A stretch of 64,000 bases of DNA, from assembly GCA_948467395.1 (NCBI GenBank), contig CAOKDX010000004.1:62001-126000 (forward strand). The letters run 5' to 3'. The stretch comes from an uncultured Clostridia bacterium (GTDB lineage Bacteria; Bacillota; Clostridia; Lachnospirales; Lachnospiraceae). The notes below the pieces were generated by a model. It ran no database searches. It saw only the letters and a program-made list of their open reading frames with translations, and had not been told where the DNA came from. Position numbers and translations under genes: made by a program. Within the stretch, counting starts at the first letter, position 1, and each line of letters starts with the position of its first letter. Below, in pieces: positions 42,968-51,447 of the stretch.

Positions 42968-45328
42968 TTAACATCCCATTGCCAGCCCCGCCAGCCTTAC
43001 CAGGAGGGCACAGAGCCATGCGATGCCGCACTGCAGAAGAACGATGCCTGCCGCCCACCTGCCCCCCAGCTCCCTGCGGATCGACGCCACCGCAGCGATG
43101 CAGGGCGTATACAGAAGGCAGAAAACCAGCAGCGGCAATGCCTCCGCCGGAGAGACTACAGCCATCAGGGCCCCTGTGGATCCAAACAGTACAGTCAGGG
43201 TCGACACAACGCTCTCCTTGGCGATGAAGCCGGAGATCAGTGCCGTAGAGATCCGCCAGTCTCCGAACCCCAGCGGGGCAAAAACCGGCGAGATAAAGCC
43301 GGCGGCAATTGCCAGTATGCTGTCCTGGGAATCTGCCACCCGGTTCAGCCTCAGATCAAAGCTCTGAAGGAACCAGATCACGATGGACGCCAGGAAGATT
43401 ATGGTAAATGCCCTCTGCAGAAAGTCCCTGGCTTTGTCCCACAGCAGCCGCGCCACATTTTTCACACCGGGCAGGCGGTAATTGGGGAGTTCCATCACAA
43501 AGGGCACTGCCTCCCCACGGAACGCCGTATTCTTGGCCACGAGAGCGGCGAGGATCCCCACTGCGATTCCGGTAAAATACAGCAGAATCATGATCAGTCC
43601 CGCCTGTCCCGGAAAGAAGGCCGCCGTAAAGAAGGCATAGATCGGAAGCTTCGCCGTACAGCTCATAAAAGGGATGAGCATGATCGTCATCTTCCGGTCC
43701 CTGGCCGACGGCAGCGTCCGGCTCGCCATCACCCCCGGCACCGAACATCCAAAGCCAATCAGCATCGGCACAATACTTCTGCCCGACAGCCCGATCTTTC
43801 GCAGCAGCTTATCCATGACAAAGGCAACCCGGGCCATATACCCGGTATCCTCCAGCAGCGACAGAAAGAAAAATAATGTCACAATCACCGGAAGAAAGCT
43901 CAGCACGCTCCCCACACCGCTGAAGATCCCATCTATAATCAGGGAATGCAGGACGTCGTTGACATTCCATGCCGTCAGGCCGCGGTCCAGAACCCCGGTG
44001 ATCCATCCTATCAGTATCTCCAGAAACTCCTGCATCCATGCGCCGAACACATTGAAGGTCAGCCAGAAGACCAGCGCCATAATGGCTGCAAAGGACGGAA
44101 TGGCCGTATATTTCCCCGTCAGAACCCGGTCGATCCTGCGGCTGCGCTCCCTCTCCCTGCTCTCTCCCGGCTTTACCACACACTGATCCACCAGTTTACT
44201 GATAAAGGCAAATCTCATGTCCGCCACGGCGGCCGCCCTATCCAGCCCCCTCTCCTGTTCCATCTGACAGATTATGTGCTCCACCATTTCCTGTTCATTC
44301 TGCATCAGCTGAAGAGAGTCCCGGATCCAGCTGTCCCCCTCCACAAGCTTGGTTGCGGCAAACCGCAGAGGGATCTGTGCATTTTCCGCATGATCCTTTA
44401 TGAGATGCATGATCCCGTGCAGGCACCGGTGCACGGCTCCGCCATTCTCATTTTCATCGCAGAAATCCAGCCGGCCGGGCCGCTCCTGATATTTCGCCAC
44501 ATGCATGGCATGGCTGATCAGCTCCTCAATCCCCTCATTCTTCGCCGCCGAGATGGGAACCACCGGAATCCCCAGCATCTCCTCCATCTCATTAATGTGG
44601 ATGGAACCGCCGTTCCCACGTACTTCATCCATCATGTTCAAGGCCAGTACCATCGGCACATCCAGTTCCATCAGCTGCATGGTCAGATACAGATTTCTCT
44701 CAATATTGGTGGCGTCCACAATATTGATGATGCCCTCGGGCCGCTCCTCCAAAATAAACTGCCGCGATACAATCTCCTCGCTGGTATACGGTGAGAGGGA
44801 ATAAATGCCCGGCAGATCCGTTACCTGCGCCCTGTCCTCCCCCTTTATCCTTCCGCTCTTGCGGTCCACCGTCACCCCGGGGAAATTCCCCACATGCTGG
44901 TTCGCCCCGGTGAGGCTGTTGAACAGCGTAGTTTTTCCACAGTTCTGGTTGCCGGCAAGGGCAAAGGAAATCGTCTGCCCCTCTGGCAGGGGGTGTTCAT
45001 CTGCCCTCACATGATATCTTCCCCCCTCCCCGAAGCCGGGATGCTCTGTCTTCTTCTTTTTCTGGGTTCCTGCCGCCCGCTGGGGAACCTCCTGCGCCGA
45101 CAGCTCCAGCAGGCTGACACCGATCTGAGCGGCGTCCTCCAGCCGCAGAGTCAGTTCATACCCGTGGATGCGCAGTTCCATCGGATCCCCCATGGGAGCA
45201 TATTTGATCAGGGTGACCTCAGAGCCGGGAATCACTCCCATATCGAGAAAATGCTGCCGCAGCTCGCCTTCCCCGCCAACCGTATCAATGACAGCAGATT
45301 GGCCGGGTTGCAAATCCTTTAATGTCAT
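42968..45328 (-). CDS. feoB: FeoA-FeoB fusion, ferrous iron transporter
   Basis: 786 residues, AGGAGG upstream. Residues ~1-75 are an FeoA SH3-like domain (LKDLQPGQSAVID, LDMGVIPGSEVTLIK). A linker leads to the FeoB G domain (P-loop GNQNCGKTTLFNSLTG, GVTVDRKSG, DLPGIYSLSPYTSEE, LNMMDEV) and then two Gate domains with the iron-path Cys motifs (MLIGFGCSVPGVMA, PFMSCTAKLPIY). It imports Fe(II) across the membrane. FeoA is normally a separate small protein. GH120 gene upstream on the same strand, 12 bp away. Confidence 0.95.
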   Translation of the reverse strand: MTLKDLQPGQSAVIDTVGGEGELRQHFLDMGVIPGSEVTLIKYAPMGDPMELRIHGYELTLRLEDAAQIGVSLLELSAQEVPQRAAGTQKKKKTEHPGFGEGGRYHVRADEHPLPEGQTISFALAGNQNCGKTTLFNSLTGANQHVGNFPGVTVDRKSGRIKGEDRAQVTDLPGIYSLSPYTSEEIVSRQFILEERPEGIINIVDATNIERNLYLTMQLMELDVPMVLALNMMDEVRGNGGSIHINEMEEMLGIPVVPISAAKNEGIEELISHAMHVAKYQERPGRLDFCDENENGGAVHRCLHGIMHLIKDHAENAQIPLRFAATKLVEGDSWIRDSLQLMQNEQEMVEHIICQMEQERGLDRAAAVADMRFAFISKLVDQCVVKPGESRERERSRRIDRVLTGKYTAIPSFAAIMALVFWLTFNVFGAWMQEFLEILIGWITGVLDRGLTAWNVNDVLHSLIIDGIFSGVGSVLSFLPVIVTLFFFLSLLEDTGYMARVAFVMDKLLRKIGLSGRSIVPMLIGFGCSVPGVMASRTLPSARDRKMTIMLIPFMSCTAKLPIYAFFTAAFFPGQAGLIMILLYFTGIAVGILAALVAKNTAFRGEAVPFVMELPNYRLPGVKNVARLLWDKARDFLQRAFTIIFLASIVIWFLQSFDLRLNRVADSQDSILAIAAGFISPVFAPLGFGDWRISTALISGFIAKESVVSTLTVLFGSTGALMAVVSPAEALPLLVFCLLYTPCIAAVASIRRELGGRWAAGIVLLQCGIAWLCALLVRLAGLAMGC

Positions 45329-45340
45329 CTTGCCTTCCTC

Positions 45341-47272
45341 CTAGTTCAGCCGGATCCGGTTCCTGCCGGGCACCAGATCCTGAAGCGGTCCGGGTACAGG
45401 GGCCGACGGCATCTCTCTGCCGGTGAGATCCCTGGTAATCATCACCGACGTACCGTCCGGGTTCTCATATGCCGCCTCTGTGATCCTGGGCCTGCCAAGG
45501 CACTTTGTCATAATATATTCCGTGGGCAGGCTAAATGCGCCTTCTCCAAGCTCCGCCTCCAGATACAGGGAATCCCCCTCCTCTGCGAGCCTGATAAAGT
45601 CTCCCGCTCCACCGCACCAGGCATGCGGCTCACCCGTACAGCCCACAGCCCCCTGCAGATACACATTGTTATCGATGTAAGCGGGCTGCCGGATGCTCTC
45701 ATAGGTCTCAATATCTGCCGCTCCCGCCTCCCAGTAGCACTGTATATATTCCTCCATGGACGCCGGGGCTCCCTCATAGATATCCGTCCCATAATGCCTT
45801 CCCTCTTCGCCGCCTCCCACAAAGATATTCTGATACCACCGGTCGTCCAGTCCATAGGTGGGGACGGTGCCAAGAACCTTCGTGGAATGTGGAAAATGAT
45901 AGGGGGTGGAACGGTTAAGTACCGGATACTGCACGATAAATCCCATTACAAGGTTATGAGCATAAGCCCCGCCCTGCGCCGCATTTACTATACTGTATTC
46001 GGAGGCAAATATATTGTTGTCCACAAGATATGGCCCATGTGTCACCTCTATCATAAAATCCCGGTTATTGTGATGATACAGGCTGCGGCTCACCCGGGTT
46101 CCCTGGGCCTGCCAGTCCAGCCAGGTGCCCAGGCTGCAGTGATGGATATGGTTGTCATAAAGCTGTACATCAATGGCCGCATGAAGCTTGATTCCGGCAA
46201 TCTCATGACCGTAGAACTCATGCTTCGTACCGATATGATGGATCTCGTTGCCATAGATCTCACTGAATACACAGCCCAGATGCCCTACAATCCCGGTCTG
46301 TCCGCAGTTATAGATCACATTGTCCCTAATGAGATGTGAACCCGTCTGCTCCCTGCTCCAGCCGATATCCGCCGCCCGGAACACCGCCTCCATCTGATAC
46401 TGGTATCCCGGTTTCCTGTGATACTTTGTAAACTCGTTATCTCCGGTGGATCCCTCTTTTCCCAGGCTGATGGCAGAGCATTTGGAGTCGTGCAGAATAT
46501 TATTCTCAATCACCCAGCCCTTCGCCCAGTTCGGCCCCAGCATCCCCGTCTGATATGCCGTAGGCGGCGCCCAGTCCGTGGCTGCCTGGGCCATCTCAAA
46601 CCCGCTTACAGTAATATAGTGCAGGCCTCTTTTGTCCGGAAAGAAACAACAGGGCCTGACATTGATCTCCACCACTTCCTCGTTGGGATCCAGACCACCG
46701 AAGTTCGCATATATTGTCGTAGTCTCTGCCCCGGCTTCACAATACCACTGCCGCAGGGAATCCTCTGCATTCCAGATCTTCTCCCGCCGCATCTCCCACG
46801 TCTCATAGGGGCTGTATTCCCGCCTCACCGGACGTCGCACTGCCTCCAGATCCGGTGCCTCAAAGAGCGATGTCCCATTGATATAGACATCCCCCGTATG
46901 AACCCCCCTGTCCCTGGGGTCCACAAGCCAGTCCCCGGAAATCTCCCGGGCATAGGGATTATAACTTCCAAAAAAGGAATTCTCTATCACGGCCTTCCAC
47001 ACCTGGTCCCCTTCCGGCACCCATGTGCGGATCCGTTCGGATCCCTTGATCACCACCCTCTCGCCGTCCGCAGCCCGGTATACGATCCGGCAGCCATCAT
47101 CCAGTCCTCCGTTCTGCGGCCGTACCCACTCCCTGTACTCGCCGCCGTGAACGATCACCGTATCTCCGGCCGAGGCGGTATCGGCTGCTCTCTGAATGGT
47201 CAGAAAAGGCTGACTCTCGTCTCCGCATCCTCGGTCAGTGCCGTTCTTGGCAACATGATATATATTTCCCAT
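45341..47272 (-). CDS. GH120-type beta-xylosidase (right-handed beta-helix)
   Basis: 643 residues from ATG 47270-47272 (GGAGGG upstream). No signal peptide, so cytoplasmic. The opening (IYHVAKNGTDRGCGDESQPF, GDTVIVHGGEYREW) and length match the GH120 xylosidases typified by Thermoanaerobacterium XylC, as I recall them. The two catalytic acids can be placed: nucleophile Asp in GTWLDWQAQG and acid/base Glu in DFMIEVTHGP, 23 residues apart as in that family. Role: release of xylose from xylo-oligosaccharides brought into the cell. Adjacent feoB is probably coincidental. Confidence 0.82.
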   Translation of the reverse strand: MGNIYHVAKNGTDRGCGDESQPFLTIQRAADTASAGDTVIVHGGEYREWVRPQNGGLDDGCRIVYRAADGERVVIKGSERIRTWVPEGDQVWKAVIENSFFGSYNPYAREISGDWLVDPRDRGVHTGDVYINGTSLFEAPDLEAVRRPVRREYSPYETWEMRREKIWNAEDSLRQWYCEAGAETTTIYANFGGLDPNEEVVEINVRPCCFFPDKRGLHYITVSGFEMAQAATDWAPPTAYQTGMLGPNWAKGWVIENNILHDSKCSAISLGKEGSTGDNEFTKYHRKPGYQYQMEAVFRAADIGWSREQTGSHLIRDNVIYNCGQTGIVGHLGCVFSEIYGNEIHHIGTKHEFYGHEIAGIKLHAAIDVQLYDNHIHHCSLGTWLDWQAQGTRVSRSLYHHNNRDFMIEVTHGPYLVDNNIFASEYSIVNAAQGGAYAHNLVMGFIVQYPVLNRSTPYHFPHSTKVLGTVPTYGLDDRWYQNIFVGGGEEGRHYGTDIYEGAPASMEEYIQCYWEAGAADIETYESIRQPAYIDNNVYLQGAVGCTGEPHAWCGGAGDFIRLAEEGDSLYLEAELGEGAFSLPTEYIMTKCLGRPRITEAAYENPDGTSVMITRDLTGREMPSAPVPGPLQDLVPGRNRIRLN

Positions 47273-47361
47273 CCGAATCCCTCCATTCCTCATAAATGCT
47301 ATGCTTATGTTATCATGGATTTGGATTTTCAACAACTATTATATTTGCTGCCGTCTTAGCT

Positions 47362-48087
47362 TTACCCGGTGATTTCCCTGAAAATAAATTTTGCAAATTC
47401 CTTCTGCCCCTTCTCATTCAGATGGGTTCCGTCCTGATAAAACCAGTCGGCATGCTTTTGCGCCAGCCCATCCCAGTCAATCTCCCGGAGATTATCGTTT
47501 TTATCCGCCAGCCTGCGGATCCATTTATTTACATCCTCTTGCCACTCCACGTCCCTGCCGTGGGCATTTACCCAGTAAATCCTGCGCTCCTGTCCCAGGT
47601 AGTCAATCAGCTCCTGTCCGGTGGCCTCGGTAAAATTTCCGTTTACCCCCAGGGAGATGATCACCGTGTCCCCCAGTTTTCCCTTCTTGTTTAGTTTCTC
47701 TGCCACCTCCAGCGCCTGACAAACCTGTCTGGAGATCTTTGCATCAATCACCGCCCCCTTGTATCGCTTTCGAAACTCAGGCGCCGCCCCCAGAAATACC
47801 GAATCGCCAATCACCGTGAGCTCCGTTTCCTTCTCCCCGCTCTCTCCTGCCCTCCCCGGCTCTTCGGCCGGTGAAGCACTGCCGGCGGCAGCGGAAGCAC
47901 CCGTTCCTGTCTCAGTTTCCTCCGTCTGCCGCAATATCTCTTCATTCCTCTCCAGCTGTTCCTTTAACTGATTCCGGTCAGATTTTGGCGCCATAACAAT
48001 ACCGGCGCCCCCAATCAACGTGCAGGCAAGCGCCAGCACCGCCGCCATTATCTTCTTCGTTCCCGCTCTTTTGTCCCCTCTGTCCAT
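47362..48087 (-). CDS. SGNH-type esterase/acetyltransferase partner, membrane anchored
   Basis: 241 residues from ATG 48085-48087 (AGGAGGAGAAT upstream). One N-terminal membrane helix, a coiled Glu/Gln region, a Ser/Ala/Glu linker, then an extracellular SGNH domain: ELTVIGDSVFLGA (Ser), IISLGVNGNFT (Asn), and the Asp/His pair in WFYQDGTHLNEKGQ. It lies directly after a membrane acyltransferase gene. The pair looks like OatA (peptidoglycan or glycan O-acetyltransferase) split into two proteins. Confidence 0.85.
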   Translation of the reverse strand: MDRGDKRAGTKKIMAAVLALACTLIGGAGIVMAPKSDRNQLKEQLERNEEILRQTEETETGTGASAAAGSASPAEEPGRAGESGEKETELTVIGDSVFLGAAPEFRKRYKGAVIDAKISRQVCQALEVAEKLNKKGKLGDTVIISLGVNGNFTEATGQELIDYLGQERRIYWVNAHGRDVEWQEDVNKWIRRLADKNDNLREIDWDGLAQKHADWFYQDGTHLNEKGQKEFAKFIFREITG

Positions 48088-48107
48088 TTTTATTCTCCTC
48101 CTGTTTT

Positions 48108-49079
48108 CTATCTGACGGCGCCCAGCGCCAGTATGATAATGGGATAATGCCACAGATATATTCGATAACTGTTCTTCCCCAGCCAGGAGATGAATGACCG
48201 GTCCAGACTGTCCCCCATTACAGCCCCCATGTTTTCCACCACCGCTGTCATACAGGCAAAAAATATCGTGATCCAGAACATCCCGCCCCGATACACATAG
48301 TCTGACCGGCCCTCCACTGTGACAAACAGGACGCACAGAACCAAGACAAATCCAGCAGACAGAAAGAGAGCGTTTTCCTTCTTCCTGACAGCAGACGACA
48401 ACAGGGGATACTGTTCCCGCAGCGCCCCTAGAAACATACCAGTGAAAAGTGGAAACGCCATGGTATCCGTGCCATAATAAACCCGGGAGGGGTCCCCTCC
48501 CGGCGTATACAGAAAGTACATCCTGCCCGCAGAGATCAGGGCGAGGATAAGAAAAAGAAAACACATTTTCCTCTCCCCCATCACCTCACAGCCCTTCCGG
48601 TAGAGGAAAAAGAGCGCCGGCCATAAGAGATAAAACTGGATCTCCACCGCCAGAAACCACAGATGGGTAAAAGGGGAGCCTCCCGATAATTTGGTAAAAT
48701 AAGAAGTATCCTGCTGTATCTTCCACCAGTTCTCACAACCGAGAAATATACTGCCAATCTCACCCCGGATCCCCGCCATCTGATCCATGCGAAACAGGGT
48801 CATCCACGCGCACACTGCCATTACCATAATATACAGGGACGGCATAAGCTTCACCGCTCTCTTTTTATAATACTCCCCTATCCGAAACCTTCCTCTCCGC
48901 ACCCGGTCCGACGTAGTTACAAACATAAAATAACCGGAAAGCACAAAAAATAGTGGAACTCCCAGAAACCCACCCGGAAAGACAGAGGGAAACAGATGGA
49001 ACAGCACAATCCCCACAATTCCTATTCCCCTGAGGGAATCCAGCCCCTTTTTCTTTCCCGCCACAGATACAGCCTGCAT
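48108..49079 (-). CDS. Membrane O-acyltransferase (acyltransferase family 3)
   Basis: 323 residues from ATG 49077-49079 (AGGAGG upstream). Ten membrane helices. Family signatures: LDSLRGIGIVGIVLFHLFP, PLFFVLSGYFM, RRAVKLMPSLY-like segment and HLWFLAVEIQFYLLWP. It would pass acetyl groups across the membrane to the SGNH partner encoded 20 bp downstream. Target is likely a cell-wall or capsule glycan (inference). Confidence 0.88.
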   Translation of the reverse strand: MQAVSVAGKKKGLDSLRGIGIVGIVLFHLFPSVFPGGFLGVPLFFVLSGYFMFVTTSDRVRRGRFRIGEYYKKRAVKLMPSLYIMVMAVCAWMTLFRMDQMAGIRGEIGSIFLGCENWWKIQQDTSYFTKLSGGSPFTHLWFLAVEIQFYLLWPALFFLYRKGCEVMGERKMCFLFLILALISAGRMYFLYTPGGDPSRVYYGTDTMAFPLFTGMFLGALREQYPLLSSAVRKKENALFLSAGFVLVLCVLFVTVEGRSDYVYRGGMFWITIFFACMTAVVENMGAVMGDSLDRSFISWLGKNSYRIYLWHYPIIILALGAVR

Positions 49080-49100
49080 ATCGTCTCCTCCTTTTTGTAT

Positions 49101-49115
49101 GTTTACTATGTAAAC
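49101..49115. promoter_or_regulatory. Candidate operator of the acyltransferase operon
   Basis: Perfect palindrome GTTTACTATGTAAAC immediately downstream of the -10 box at the predicted transcription start; a repressor bound here would block initiation. Confidence 0.55.
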
Positions 49116-49118
49116 CTT

Positions 49119-49147
49119 ATTATAGAGGATGAAGTCTATTTTGTCAA
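49119..49147 (-). promoter_or_regulatory. Consensus sigma-A promoter of the acyltransferase operon
   Basis: TTGACA (49142-49147), 17-bp spacer, TATAAT (49119-49124) on the minus strand. Confidence 0.88.
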
Positions 49148-49162
49148 CCAATAAATAAAAAA

Positions 49163-49201
49163 AGTCCGGCGAAGGCAGGCAGTACTTCCCTTCACCGGAT
49201 T
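49163..49201 (-). terminator. Intrinsic terminator of the citrate synthase gene
   Basis: Thirteen-bp stem with one mismatch (49163-49175 with 49189-49201) followed by TTTTTTT on the minus strand. Confidence 0.85.
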
Positions 49202-49211
49202 GCTCTTTTTC

Positions 49212-50540
49212 TTATTCTCTCTCTTCCATAACACTCTTATATGCCGGCCGTATGATCTTATTCATACAGATCAGCTCCTCCAACCGGTGCGCACTCCATC
49301 CCACAATGCGCGCCACTGCAAACATGGCTGTATACAGTTCCTTCGGGATCCCCAGCATTTCATATACGAAGCCGCTATAGAAATCAATATTGGGACTGAC
49401 TCCCTTATAGATCCTCCTTTTCTCACAGATCAGTTCAATGGCGATATCCTCTACGTTCTGATACAGCACCATATCCGCCTCTCTCCCCTTGGCCACCGAG
49501 AGACGTTTCACATATTCCTTAAAGATACGCTCCCGGGGATCTGACAGGGAATAAACGGCATGTCCCATGCCATAGATCAGGCCGGCGCCATCGAAAGCCT
49601 GTTTCTCCAAAATCCGGGACAGATAATCCCGCAGCTTCTCCTTATCGCTGTAATCTGTCACATGCGCCTTAATATCACTCATCATTTCGGAAACCTTAAT
49701 ATTGGCGCCGCCGTGCTTCGGTCCCTTCAGTGAAGACATGGCCGCAGCAATGGTGGAATAGGTGTCAGAGCCGGAAGACGTCACCACCCTGGTTGTAAAC
49801 GTAGAATTATTGCCGCCCCCATGCTCCATATGGAGGATCAGCGCCGTATCCAGCACTTTCGCTTCAATGTCCGAATATTTCTGGTCCGGCCGGAGCATCA
49901 GCAAAAGATTCTCGGCTGTGGAGAGATCCGGATCCGGATTGTGGATAAACATGCTGCCGCCCTTCTCATAGTGATTATAGGCATGGTAGGCATATACCGC
50001 CAGAAGGGGGAATTCACTCACCAGCTGGATACTCTGGCGAAGGGAATTGGCTATGCTGGTATCCTTCGCCCTGGGATCATAGGCGGCCAGCGTCAGGATA
50101 CTTCTTGTTATCGTATTCATAATATCCTCTGTCGGCGCCTTCATTATGACATCTCTGGTAAAATTCGTCGGCAGGCGGCGGCATTGGCCAATCCATCCAG
50201 AAAATTCCCTCTCCGCCTCTTCTGACGGCATCTCTCCCATCAAAAGCAGATATGCCACCCTCTCAAAGCCCATTTTCTCTCTTCCGATAGCACGGATGAG
50301 GCTCTGTACCGGATACCCCCTGTACCATAGTTCTCCCTCACAGGGGACCTGCTTTCCTGCCTCCTCCCGGGATCCTATGATCTTTGAAATATTCGTAAGC
50401 CCCGTCAGAACTCCCTTACCGTTCTGATCGCGCAGGCCAAGATTTACATTATAGTCATCATAAAGTGCAGGATCGATGTAGTCATTTTTCAGACAAATCT
50501 TCTCCTGAACGCCCGAATAATCCATTAACTGTTGTCTCAT
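49212..50540 (-). CDS. gltA: Citrate synthase
   Basis: 442 residues from ATG 50538-50540 (GGAGGG upstream). Catalytic features: HGGGNNSTFTTRVV, His in GMGHAVYSLSDPR, Asp in GVSPNIDFYSGFVYEM, and the C-terminal VARIVGWSAHRLEE. Condenses acetyl-CoA with oxaloacetate; in such anaerobes it feeds glutamate synthesis. No aconitase or isocitrate dehydrogenase genes are next to it. Monocistronic. Confidence 0.93.
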   Translation of the reverse strand: MRQQLMDYSGVQEKICLKNDYIDPALYDDYNVNLGLRDQNGKGVLTGLTNISKIIGSREEAGKQVPCEGELWYRGYPVQSLIRAIGREKMGFERVAYLLLMGEMPSEEAEREFSGWIGQCRRLPTNFTRDVIMKAPTEDIMNTITRSILTLAAYDPRAKDTSIANSLRQSIQLVSEFPLLAVYAYHAYNHYEKGGSMFIHNPDPDLSTAENLLLMLRPDQKYSDIEAKVLDTALILHMEHGGGNNSTFTTRVVTSSGSDTYSTIAAAMSSLKGPKHGGANIKVSEMMSDIKAHVTDYSDKEKLRDYLSRILEKQAFDGAGLIYGMGHAVYSLSDPRERIFKEYVKRLSVAKGREADMVLYQNVEDIAIELICEKRRIYKGVSPNIDFYSGFVYEMLGIPKELYTAMFAVARIVGWSAHRLEELICMNKIIRPAYKSVMEERE

Positions 50541-50562
50541 CTTGCAGCCCTCCTTTCTTTTC

Positions 50563-50591
50563 ATCATAACATAAAAACCGGTGTACCGCAA
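50563..50591 (-). promoter_or_regulatory. Sigma-A promoter of citrate synthase
   Basis: TTGCGG (50586-50591), 17-bp spacer, TATGAT (50563-50568) on the minus strand. Confidence 0.65.
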
Positions 50592-50634
50592 GGAAGGGGG
50601 AATGTCAGGCCGCCAATAGAAATTAAAATAGAGG

Positions 50635-51143
50635 TTATAGCTTCAGGCTGTATTGTATAAGATTATAAGGATGACCATCTTTCCTGTCTATTTTCGCTGC
50701 CGAAGAAATCATCGAAAAGCCGATTGACTGTGCCAATAGATTCGACACAATGTTTTCATCCCTTGTTGAATAAATAAACTCTTCTGCACCAAATTGTTCC
50801 CTGCAATATTGGATCAATCCCCGAAGAATCTCCTTGCCAAAACCCTTTCTCACATAATTCGGCCCCAAACATATCCCCGTTTCCTGATATAGGCAAGGCC
50901 CGAGTTTCTCTACGCCGGCAAACCCGATCGCCTTACCACTAGACTTTTCATAAACCAAATACGTGTCATGCTCTTTCTGGAACACAATTGCTTTCTCCAT
51001 TCTTATTTTTGCGTCCTCTTCATTTGTAGATATATTCCAGGCCATATATCTCGCACTTTCTTGCTGTGACCAAACATTGTAATACATTTCTTTCCAATCC
51101 AAAATTTTGCTTTATCAAGAATAAGTCTCGCCGTCTCAATCAT
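50635..51143 (-). pseudogene. GNAT acetyltransferase with one frameshift
   Basis: The natural N-terminus (MIETARLILDKA from ATG 51141-51143) is in one frame, and the rest (DWKEMYYNVWSQ through CREQFGAEEFIYSTRDENIVS to ...IQYSLKL) is in another. The change falls at the AAAATTTT tract (51101-51108); one extra A would restore a ~169-residue protein. Acetyl-CoA-binding region GICLGPNYVRKGFGKEIL is intact. An ATG at 51102 could still give a truncated product of 155 residues. AT-rich, unlike its left neighbour. May be a sequencing error. Confidence 0.75.
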
Positions 51144-51159
51144 TATCCATACCCCTGCC

Positions 51160-51447
51160 CTATCCCTCAAACCATTTTTTCCAGGTTTTCTTGTCTCTTC
51201 CAATGGTGATATAAATGTCCTCTCCGTCCTTGTACCGTATAATATAAGTCCGGGGACGGGTATTTTCACAAATATAATGATACGCTGATTCCTCACTCTC
51301 CCGCAGCCCATCTACGAACTGCCGGACCTTCTTATTCCCGGTATTTTTTGCTGCCGCCAGGCTCTGTAAGTCATCTATATCTTCTTTTAATTTGATCTTA
51401 TAGAATTCAATGCCTATCCGGTTCAGATATAGCTCTGCCGCCGTCAG
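51160..51447 (-). CDS. Small hypothetical protein with CTG start or lost start
   Basis: Open frame of about 95 residues with no ATG/GTG/TTG at its head: LTAAELYLNRIGIEFYKIK, then a helical Asp/Leu/Lys segment, GNKKVRQFVDGLRE, a beta-like YIIRYKDGEDIYITIGRD and a WKKWFEG end. The first CTG (51445-51447) overlaps the stop of the membrane-protein gene as CTGA, in the place of a usual ATGA coupling. Either the start codon has mutated or CTG is used. An alternative is fusion to the previous gene by slippage at a run of seven A (51456-51462). Family not recognised. Confidence 0.45.
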   Translation of the reverse strand: MTAAELYLNRIGIEFYKIKLKEDIDDLQSLAAAKNTGNKKVRQFVDGLRESEESAYHYICENTRPRTYIIRYKDGEDIYITIGRDKKTWKKWFEG

